Source: Flavobacterium chungbukense
Lineage (GTDB): Bacteria > Bacteroidota > Bacteroidia > Flavobacteriales > Flavobacteriaceae
Reading direction: 5' to 3'
Assembly (NCBI RefSeq): GCF_020805785.1
Contig: NZ_JAJGZV010000001.1
Span: forward strand, 434,001 to 498,000
DNA length: 64,000 nt
Below are positions 34,694 through 41,209 of this stretch, one piece after another. Made by a program: the position numbers and the translations under genes. The notes beneath the pieces are model-generated. The model was not told the origin of the DNA, searched no databases, and saw only the letters and a program-made list of their open reading frames with translations. Positions within the stretch are counted from its first letter, which is position 1, and every line of letters begins with the position of its first letter.

Positions 34694-34757
34694 TTTTAAG
34701 AGTTTAAAGCTGTAGTTGATTTGACTTTAAAACGTTCAAAAAAATATTGCCACTTCA

Positions 34758-34787
34758 TTTGTTCTTCATAAAAAAGTAGTAAATTTA
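34758..34787 (+). promoter_or_regulatory. Promoter candidate for the PepSY-like gene
   Basis: TTTG (34758-34761) and TAAATTTA (34780-34787) are separated by 18 bases. The second is one base off TAnnTTTG. The ATG is 37 bases downstream. Confidence 0.45.
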
Positions 34788-34823
34788 ATACGTTGTTTAG
34801 TGTTTAATTTAAAAAATGGAACC

Positions 34824-35297
34824 ATGAAAAACGTGTTTTTAGCTTTTGCTTTTTTATGCAGCAGTTTTATAATTGCACAGGAAGGAACAAATATGAAAAA
34901 AGTAATTACGCCTCCAGAAAAGGTGAAATTTGCTTTTGAGAAAGAATATCCTGGAAAAGTGCCAGTTTGGTCTGAAGAATACGTGGGAGATGATGCAGAT
35001 GAAGTTCGTTTTGAGGCAAGATATAATGTTACCAATACGACTAAAGCAGTTGCAATTTATGATAATTTAGGAAACATGAAAGCGTACGAATTGCAAATTA
35101 CGTTTAGCCAGTTACCGCCAAAAGCACAAGCTTATTTAAAAAAGAATTATGCACCAAAAGCGATTAAAGAAATTGCGATGGTTGTTGATGATAAAAACAA
35201 AACAACTTATGAAGTTGGAGTAACCAAAGACACCAAATTTTATGATGTTGTTTTTGATAAGGATGGAGGTTTTGATGTCTCTATCGAAAAGAATTAA
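34824..35297 (+). CDS. Secreted PepSY-like protein
   Basis: This 157-residue exported protein has a signal peptide (FLCSSFIIAQ) and two repeats of the PepSY-like type (beta-lactamase-inhibitor-like fold): VKFAFEKEYPGKVPVWSEEYV and LPPKAQAYLKKNYAPKAIKEIAMV. Proteins of this family occur throughout the Bacteroidota periplasm, often beside two-component systems, with unknown ligands. The ATG at 34824 begins the signal peptide; a GTG at 34800 would add 8 residues before it. It follows the LytTR regulator by 130 bases and may be its target. Confidence 0.85.
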   Translation: MKNVFLAFAFLCSSFIIAQEGTNMKKVITPPEKVKFAFEKEYPGKVPVWSEEYVGDDADEVRFEARYNVTNTTKAVAIYDNLGNMKAYELQITFSQLPPKAQAYLKKNYAPKAIKEIAMVVDDKNKTTYEVGVTKDTKFYDVVFDKDGGFDVSIEKN

Positions 35298-35332
35298 AAA
35301 TGCTTACTAATTCAAATATTATTTGAAACGAC

Positions 35333-35372
35333 AAACCCGATAAGTTTTTAAAGCTTATCGGGTTTTGTTTTT
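35333..35372 (+). terminator. Intrinsic terminator after the PepSY-like gene
   Basis: The perfect stem AAACCCGATAAG/CTTATCGGGTTT is followed by TTGTTTTTT, 36 bases past the stop at 35297. A near-identical stem occurs at 61849. Confidence 0.8.
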
Positions 35373-35432
35373 TATGAGTTATGTGTTATGAGTGAGACAA
35401 TTACCAACAACCATCAACCATTAACCATTAAA

Positions 35433-36197
35433 TTAAAGCATCATTCCGCCAGAAGCTTCAATTCTTTGTGCGTTTATCCAGCGTGCGTCTTCGGTACATA
35501 AAAAGGCGACAACTCCGCCAATATCATCTGGTAAACCTACTCTTCCTAAAGCTGTTACAGAAGCAATTTGCTGGTTCATTTGTTCATTGTCACGAACTAC
35601 TCCACCTCCAAAATCTGTTTCGATTGCGCCAGGAGCTACCACATTTACTCTGATTTTTCTTGTACCTAATTCTTTTGCCTGATATTTGGTTAAAGTTTCA
35701 ATTGCGCCTTTCATAGAAGCATAAGCTGCATAACCAGGGAATGAAAATCGTGCTAAACCTGTAGAAATATTTACAATTCCACCGCCGTCATTCATTACGT
35801 TCAATCCTTTTTGAGTTAAGAAAAACGGACCTTTGAATTGAATATTAGTCAATTGATCAAATTCAGCTTCAGTTGTGCCAATGAATGAATTGTGAATTCC
35901 AATTCCAGCATTGTTTATTAAAAAGTCGAATTTATCGGTTTTAAAAATGCTTTTTAAAGTTGATTCTACATTGTTAAAGAACGCATCAAAAGTTCCAGAT
36001 TCAGCAACGTTCAATTGTAGTGAAGCGGCTTTCTGCCCCAAACTTTCGATTTCTTTTACCACTAAATCAGCTTCTTCTTTTTTACTGTTGTAAGTAATAA
36101 TTACGTCGATTCCTTTTTTTGCAATCGCAATTGCCATATTTTTTCCTAAACCTCTGCTACCGCCTGTAACAAGAGCTATTTTTGTATTTACTGCCAT
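35433..36197 (-). CDS. Short-chain dehydrogenase/reductase
   Basis: This 254-residue classical SDR has the cofactor motif TGGSRGLGKNMA (11-22), NNAG (about 95-98), catalytic serine in IVNISTG (about 144) and YAAYASMKG with the Tyr and Lys (about 157-165). It ends in the usual substrate loop and C-terminal GGMML. The NAD(P)H-linked substrate is unknown; the sequence is close to FabG-like glucose/3-oxoacyl reductases. It lies 71 bases downstream of a second SDR on the same strand, and an AraC regulator is encoded a little further upstream. Confidence 0.93.
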   Translation of the reverse strand: MAVNTKIALVTGGSRGLGKNMAIAIAKKGIDVIITYNSKKEEADLVVKEIESLGQKAASLQLNVAESGTFDAFFNNVESTLKSIFKTDKFDFLINNAGIGIHNSFIGTTEAEFDQLTNIQFKGPFFLTQKGLNVMNDGGGIVNISTGLARFSFPGYAAYASMKGAIETLTKYQAKELGTRKIRVNVVAPGAIETDFGGGVVRDNEQMNQQIASVTALGRVGLPDDIGGVVAFLCTEDARWINAQRIEASGGMML

Positions 36198-36268
36198 AAT
36201 TTTTTTAATTGATAATTGATAATTGATAATTGATTAGTTGTTAATTATCAATTATCCATTGTTAATTT

Positions 36269-36997
36269 TTAATTGTTCCCATGCATTGCATTAAAATGAT
36301 TTCTTAACTCTTCTGCGCTTGCATTTAATCTGGTTTCGCTTGTTCCAAAGGTAAGTTCTTGTTTTCCGTCTTTTAGTTGTTCAAAAATAGATTCGATAAA
36401 ACTGCTTACGCTTGGATGTGCGTCGTGAAGACCAATGCCGCCCAAATCTGTGTTTAATGCAGGTGGAATAATTTCTACTACTTCAATATTTTTTTCTTTT
36501 AATAAATGACGAAGCGAAAGCGTAAACGATCTGAAAAATGCTTTTGTAGCAGAATAAACTGGAACTTTTGCAAAAGGTGAAAATGCCAGTCCGGAAGTAA
36601 CATTCATTACTGTTTTTAAAGATTTTAACTGAATAAATAAAGAAGTTAAATGCAATGGAGCTTCGATATTTGTACTTAGCTCAGCTTTCATGTTTTGGTA
36701 GAAATTGTCATCCGTTATTGAAATCCAATTTTGAATTCCTGCATTATTAATTAATACATTTAAATCAGGGTGATTTTCAGAAACCCATTCGTAAAGTGCA
36801 ATTCGTTCTTGTTCTACAGATAAGTCGCATACTTTTGTAATTACTGAAGGAAATTTTGCTTTAACATCATTTAAAACAGATTCTCTTCTGCCGCAGATAA
36901 TCACAGTATTGTTTTCTTGAATAAATCGTTCGGTAAGTCCAAGTCCGATACCGCTTGCACCTCCAGTTATTAAAATTTTATTGTTTGATAAATTCAT
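36269..36997 (-). CDS. Short-chain dehydrogenase, DltE-like
   Basis: This 242-residue SDR has TGGASGIGLGLTERF (11-25), NNAGIQNW (about 86-93), serine in NVTSGLAF (about 133-140) and YSATKAF with Tyr and Lys (148-154). The sequence LTERFIQENNTVIICGRRE is typical of DltE-type oxidoreductases. Substrate unknown. It has its own promoter element and is the first of two tandem SDR genes, possibly controlled by the AraC protein encoded upstream. Confidence 0.92.
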   Translation of the reverse strand: MNLSNNKILITGGASGIGLGLTERFIQENNTVIICGRRESVLNDVKAKFPSVITKVCDLSVEQERIALYEWVSENHPDLNVLINNAGIQNWISITDDNFYQNMKAELSTNIEAPLHLTSLFIQLKSLKTVMNVTSGLAFSPFAKVPVYSATKAFFRSFTLSLRHLLKEKNIEVVEIIPPALNTDLGGIGLHDAHPSVSSFIESIFEQLKDGKQELTFGTSETRLNASAEELRNHFNAMHGNN

Positions 36998-37023
36998 CTT
37001 TTCGATCTTTTAAATTGATAAGA

Positions 37024-37031
37024 CAAAGGTA
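37024..37031 (-). promoter_or_regulatory. -7 promoter element for the DltE-like gene
   Basis: TACCTTTG (minus strand) matches TAnnTTTG exactly, 27 bases before the ATG at 36997. Confidence 0.55.
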
Positions 37032-37150
37032 GGATGGAAGTAGAAATGGGAAGTTGTAAATATCAAACCGATGTTTGCGAAATTCAAATCAGAATTAAAA
37101 ATATCAATTACAATATCAATTACAATATCAATAAAAACAGCATTGCCTTG

Positions 37151-37390
37151 ATTCTCATTTTATGTCCTCCTGAGCGAAGTCGAAGGACACGCAAAGTAGA
37201 ACGTACTGTATGGATTTAGGATGAGATCCTTCGACTTCGCTCAGGAAGACAAACTTTGTGGTAACTATTCCTAAATCCCAATTCTCATTTTTTGTCCTCC
37301 TGTGCGAAGTCGAATGACACGCAAAGTAGGACGTACTGTACGGATTTAGCATGAGATCCTTCGACTTCGCTCAGGAAGACAAACTTTGTG
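37151..37390. repeat. Tandem pair of family A palindromes (130-base period)
   Basis: Two copies of an inverted repeat lie at 37163-37250 and 37293-37380, each with arms GTCCTCCTGAGCGAAGTCGA-like and TCGACTTCGCTCAGGA-like. They share the same flanks (ATTCTCATTT before, AAACTTTGTG after), giving a period of 130 bases. They occupy the 437-base gap between the DltE-like and AraC genes. A few ATCTAAAAT-type direct repeats follow at 37396-37430. Confidence 0.88.
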
Positions 37391-37434
37391 TAGTAATCTA
37401 AAATCTAAAATCTACAATCTAAAATCTAATATAT

Positions 37435-38358
37435 CTAACTCCTAAAAGCAATCGGCGTAAAAGAAGTTTGTTTTTTAAAGAAATTAGAAAAATGAGCTAA
37501 TTCTTCAAATCCAAGTGAATAGGCGATTTCAGAAATATTCCAATCGGTTTGTTTTAAAAGGATTTTTGCTTCGTTGGTTAATCTGGAACTGATTAATTCG
37601 GTTGTAGTTTTTCCGGTGTTTTCCTTTAAAACTTTATTTAAATGATTGACGTGAACCGATAATCTTTCTGCAAAATCTTTGGCAGTTCTCAGCTCTAATC
37701 TTTGATTTGGAGATTCTATTGGAAATTGTCTTTCTAATAATTCTGCAAATAAAGAAGAAACTCTCGCTGCCGAATTGTGTTTAGAATATAAAGCGGTTAT
37801 AGGTTGTAATTTTTGTCCGAAGTGAATTAACTCCGCCACATAATTTCGAATCAAATCGTATTTGTATATATAATTAGAATTGATTTCTTTTTGTATCTTT
37901 TTGAAAATCAAGGCGACTTCTCCGACTTCTTCATCAGATAATTGAAAAATAGGATAACCATCTGAAGCGAAAATAGGAAGTTCGTCCAAATCAATTCCGC
38001 TCTTATTTTTGGATAAAAATTCACTGGTAAAAACACAAAATTGTCCACCTTGATTGGTGTCTTGCGGTAAATAATTGTATGGGATTTTTGGTGTTGCAAA
38101 TAACAATCCTTGTTTTTCGATTTCGATTATCTTATCTGCATATTCAGCTTTATTGTGTCCTCTAATTAAACTTATTTTATAATAAGCTCTTCTGTCATAA
38201 GGCATTCCGGGTTTCCCTTTCATACGCTCCAAAAGTTCTTGAATATCGAAAACATTAAAATGACCAATTTCTTTCTGAATGTCGTTTGGAAGTAAAGAAT
38301 TAGGTTCAATTGATGAACCTTCGGTAATGTCTTGGTAAAATGAATCTAGGGATTTCAT
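37435..38358 (-). CDS. AraC-family transcriptional regulator
   Basis: This 307-residue protein has an N-terminal cupin-like sensing region and a C-terminal AraC double helix-turn-helix (about 205-307). The HTH region includes FAERLSVHVNHLNKVLKENTG and ISEIAYSLGFEELAHFSNFFKKQTSFTP. The start is the ATG at 38358, because the first open codon at 38382 is TTG and lies inside the promoter element. It may regulate the tandem SDR genes downstream; this is inferred only from position. Confidence 0.92.
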   Translation of the reverse strand: MKSLDSFYQDITEGSSIEPNSLLPNDIQKEIGHFNVFDIQELLERMKGKPGMPYDRRAYYKISLIRGHNKAEYADKIIEIEKQGLLFATPKIPYNYLPQDTNQGGQFCVFTSEFLSKNKSGIDLDELPIFASDGYPIFQLSDEEVGEVALIFKKIQKEINSNYIYKYDLIRNYVAELIHFGQKLQPITALYSKHNSAARVSSLFAELLERQFPIESPNQRLELRTAKDFAERLSVHVNHLNKVLKENTGKTTTELISSRLTNEAKILLKQTDWNISEIAYSLGFEELAHFSNFFKKQTSFTPIAFRS

Positions 38359-38379
38359 ATCGTGATGAATTGCGAAATT

Positions 38380-38387
38380 CAAATATA
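38380..38387 (-). promoter_or_regulatory. -7 promoter element for the AraC gene
   Basis: TATATTTG (minus strand) fits TAnnTTTG exactly, 22 bases before the ATG at 38358. Confidence 0.55.
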
Positions 38388-38459
38388 CGAAAAATATAAA
38401 GATTGGTTTTGGTTTGTTTCAAGTTTCATGTTTCAGGTTGTTTTGCTTTGTGTTTGTTT

Positions 38460-38671
38460 AACCGCAAAGCACGCAAGGTTTTTTCGCAAGGTTCGCAAAA
38501 GTACTATACACATTTTATGTCTTCCTGAGCGGAGTCGAAGGATCTGCGCTCCTATAGTATTGCATGCTAAATTACTAGCGTGTCCTTCGACTCCGCTCAG
38601 GAGGACAAGCGATAGTGTTAAATACAAAAAAAACTTTGTGAACTTTGTGCTAACCTAGCGCCTTTGCGGTT
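38460..38671. repeat. Family B element with a family A palindrome inside it
   Basis: Outer arms AACCGCAAAG (38460-38469) and CTTTGCGGTT (38662-38671) with GCAAGGTTCGCAAA/TTTGTGAACTTTGTG inner parts enclose a complete family A copy. The family A arms (38519-38542 and 38581-38606) read GCGGAGTCGAAGG and CCTTCGACTCCGC. The right end overlaps the last codon of the next gene. Confidence 0.8.
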
Positions 38672-39236
38672 AGAACAAGCTTCCTTGAACGAATTCAGGA
38701 TCTGGATTGCTTCCGAAAGGAAAAGAATCCATTACAAAAAACTGCTTCACTTTGGGATCAAATTCTCTTAAAACAATTTCATTACAGTCAAATTGAAGAT
38801 GGATTGTGGTAAAAAGCTCAGAAGCTATTTTTAGATTTTCGGGAGTCAGTCGCCTTCCAATTGACATATGCGGATTATCACTTTTTTTTAATTTCAAAGA
38901 CTTTAAAGTTTCATGAATCTTTTTTATAATAGGCACAAGATTATTTTTTGAATCTTCGTTTACTCCAATATAAAAAGCTCCAGCATTCGGAAAAGAATCA
39001 AAATGATTTAAAGAAACTTGGAAAGGTGTAAATGTGTCAGAAATTTTAAAAAGCTTTTGTTTGATCGAGTCAAGTTGAAATTCATCAATAGTAAATTCGC
39101 AGATGGTAATGTGAGCTGCAGAGTTGCAACTGCTGTACCAATTTTTATGAACTTTACTTTTCAAGAGGTCTTTCAATTCTTTAACAGGACCTACGATTTT
39201 TTTCGAATAAAAAACAACTGAATATGTTTTTTCCAT
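38670..39236 (-). CDS. 2H phosphoesterase (2'-5' RNA ligase family)
   Basis: This 188-residue protein has the two HxT/S motifs of the 2H phosphoesterase fold: HITI (H42, T44) and HMSI (H123, S125), at the expected spacing. Family members act on 2'-5' bonds or cyclic phosphates in RNA, or on nucleotide-derived substrates; the exact substrate is unknown. It has its own TAATTTTG promoter, which overlaps the end of the upstream gene. Its stop codon touches a repeat element. Confidence 0.87.
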   Translation of the reverse strand: MEKTYSVVFYSKKIVGPVKELKDLLKSKVHKNWYSSCNSAAHITICEFTIDEFQLDSIKQKLFKISDTFTPFQVSLNHFDSFPNAGAFYIGVNEDSKNNLVPIIKKIHETLKSLKLKKSDNPHMSIGRRLTPENLKIASELFTTIHLQFDCNEIVLREFDPKVKQFFVMDSFPFGSNPDPEFVQGSLF

Positions 39237-39255
39237 TTTGTTAAGCTTTAAAAAG

Positions 39256-39263
39256 CAAAATTA
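39256..39263 (-). promoter_or_regulatory. -7 promoter element for the 2H phosphoesterase gene
   Basis: TAATTTTG (minus strand) matches TAnnTTTG exactly, 20 bases before the ATG at 39236. It overlaps the last codon of the preceding gene. Confidence 0.5.
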
Positions 39264-39575
39264 AAGCTTTCCTTTCAAATGTAATCGATGCAGAATCTCC
39301 GATTTCAATAAACCGCTTCCACCGCCAAAATGTTCAATTACTTCTACATCAGGATGATTTTTCAGGCAAAAAGAAGTAAATTCTTTTTCAATATGATCTT
39401 TGATTCCAGAACTCAAAAGAACAATGTCTATCTTATTATTTTCAAAGTAATTCTGGGCTTCTTTTTCATTGTTAAAAGCAACTGCATTCCAGTTTTCATC
39501 TGCATTGACAAGACGTAGTAAAATGGCTAAAATGGCTTCGTTTTTTCCGAGTAGTAAGAATTCAAGAGTTTTCAT
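39261..39575 (-). CDS. Degenerate receiver-like protein
   Basis: This 104-residue protein follows the alternating strand-helix pattern of CheY-like receivers but lacks the essential residues. The first strand ends FLLLGKNEA without the acidic pair, and the phosphoacceptor position reads IDIVLLSSG with serine in place of aspartate. It is therefore probably a non-phosphorylated interaction module. It precedes the 2H phosphoesterase gene by 24 bases. Homology is judged by pattern only. Confidence 0.6.
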   Translation of the reverse strand: MKTLEFLLLGKNEAILAILLRLVNADENWNAVAFNNEKEAQNYFENNKIDIVLLSSGIKDHIEKEFTSFCLKNHPDVEVIEHFGGGSGLLKSEILHRLHLKGKL

Positions 39576-40070
39576 GAGATCTAATTTAAGTGAAAAAGAT
39601 AGAATATTTCTAATCTAAAATTGTTTAAACAAAAATAGATAAGGAACCTTGAAATCAAACTTAATCTAGGACAAGAAAAGTATATTTTTTTTGATGTTTT
39701 GGAGATTTATCAGAATTAGCCGATTTATCTTTTTTTAAAATTATGTTAAAGTTGAAATGATAGCGCGTTGCAAAACAGTTGATTAGCTTTATAATTACTA
39801 TTTTTTAACATAAATATGAGGAAAACCGTAAGGTAATTTCTGTTTCGGCTCCTAATTTTGCCATGTAAAAATTTAAGAACGATGATATTCTTTGCCTTTT
39901 TAGATGTCATTTTAAGTTTTTATACTGTTTTTGGAGAAACATTTTTTAGAATTAATTTTGACATATTCATTTGATCGTGGGTAATTGTATAAGTTTGCAA
40001 TATACATTAATGTCGAATTTTTAAGGGTTTTAAGATTAAGTCGACAGACGAAATTTTAAAGCCCTTTTTT
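39576..40070. other. 495-base intergenic region with a plus-strand terminator
   Basis: No gene is annotated, but a hairpin (AAGGG...CCCTT with TTTTAA/TTTAAA inside, 40022-40063) followed by eight T residues terminates a plus-strand transcript. All flanking genes are on the minus strand. Upstream is a plus-strand TAATTTTG (39853-39860) and a 30-codon frame from ATG 39882 encoding a hydrophobic peptide (FFAFLDVILSFYTVF). A small RNA or short peptide gene is possible. Confidence 0.35.
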
Positions 40071-41102
40071 TTAGAATAAAAGTGAAAATCCAATTAACCA
40101 AATTTTTATAAAATCGGTATTGAGCTTAAATTTTTGAGGAGAAAAGCCATAAAAATTTTTAAAAGCAGCCGAAAAATGCGAAACATCTTTGTAGCCGCAT
40201 TTATAAGCTACTTCGCTAACTGTTGCCTTTTTATTTTGAAATAATTCTTTGGCTTGTTCCATTCTAAGCTTTATGATATAGCTTTTGACAGTTGTGCCAA
40301 AACAGGCTTTAAATCCTTTTTTTAATTTGAATTCGTTTAGCGAAATAAGTCTTGAAAGTTCGGGTAGAGTAGGTGTGTTTCGATAGTCGTTGTCTAGTAT
40401 TTTTTTTGCTTCTAATAATTTAGTGTAATCTTCTTCATCAATATTTTCTTGTACTGAAAGTTTTGTATTAAGGGTTTCTAGCTGATAAATCAAAAGCTCC
40501 TTAATTTTACTTTCTATATAAATCCTTTTCAGCGCACCTTGTCTTGTACAGTTTTTTATTTCGTGCGTAACCCATTGTATAGCAGGAGTAAAAGGAAGAT
40601 ATTTTGAAGTTAAATAACTTGATTTTTTATTTAAAATGTTTCTTGAGAATTTTTCATGAAGCTGCCAATCTTCATTAATTATATTATAATAAAATTCTTT
40701 AGATAGAATTATGGATAAATAATTAATTGGCGTTAAAGGCGGAATAGTAAAAGAAGCTTTGAAGTTGTCTGTATAAAATATATTGTGTGTGTTTTTTTTA
40801 GAGTATTTCTCTCCTTCCAAATGCTCAATCTTAGTTTCGACGTTACTGCTGTAGATAAAATTCATCACAACAGATTCTTCGTCAATTTCAAAAATAACGG
40901 TTTTAGAAGTAGAAAAATACATCTGAGTATCTAGCAAAACTAAGCCTTCAGTAATTAAATGACGACTTGCTATTTTTTCTGTATCGTTATTTTCGATCTT
41001 AATATTTTCTTCCGTTAATATGCTTTTGGGATAGTATTTATCTCCAATTTTAATTTTTACTATTGGGGTTTCTGGTGTTAAAAGTGTGGCTTCGATTTTC
41101 AA
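40071..41102 (-). CDS. AraC-family regulator, PchR-like
   Basis: This 343-residue protein has a C-terminal AraC DNA-binding domain (about 245-335) with ISLNEFKLKKGFKACFGTTV and SEVAYKCGYKDVSHFSAAFKNFYG. These segments are characteristic of PchR-type regulators, which activate siderophore receptor genes when bound to the ferri-siderophore. The frame opens with TTG at 41102; an in-frame stop immediately upstream and no early ATG make TTG the likely start. It is divergent from a TonB receptor gene, with paired direct repeats between them. The iron-linked role is inference. Confidence 0.88.
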   Translation of the reverse strand: MKIEATLLTPETPIVKIKIGDKYYPKSILTEENIKIENNDTEKIASRHLITEGLVLLDTQMYFSTSKTVIFEIDEESVVMNFIYSSNVETKIEHLEGEKYSKKNTHNIFYTDNFKASFTIPPLTPINYLSIILSKEFYYNIINEDWQLHEKFSRNILNKKSSYLTSKYLPFTPAIQWVTHEIKNCTRQGALKRIYIESKIKELLIYQLETLNTKLSVQENIDEEDYTKLLEAKKILDNDYRNTPTLPELSRLISLNEFKLKKGFKACFGTTVKSYIIKLRMEQAKELFQNKKATVSEVAYKCGYKDVSHFSAAFKNFYGFSPQKFKLNTDFIKIWLIGFSLLF

Positions 41103-41106
41103 AATT

Positions 41107-41174
41107 TAATCCGTTTTTACAAAATAATAATCCGTTTTTCCCTATCTTTTTTCAAGACGTTGATGGTACTTTTG
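41107..41174 (+). promoter_or_regulatory. AraC-type direct repeat and TonB receptor promoter
   Basis: TAATCCGTTTTT occurs at 41107-41118 and again at 41128-41139, a period of 21 bases (two helical turns), as expected for AraC monomers on one face of DNA. The promoter element TACTTTTG follows at 41167-41174, 36 bases before the receptor ATG. Confidence 0.65.
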
Positions 41175-41209
41175 CAGCAAAGTTATTTATAATTAGTCTA
41201 ATTAAAGAT

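Noticed and set aside
37155..37352. Minus-strand 65-codon frame with internal duplication
   Set aside because: The duplicated peptide comes from the tandem family A palindromes, not from a gene.
38433..38627. Minus-strand 64-codon frame
   Set aside because: It spans the nested A/B repeat and has no promoter or family resemblance.
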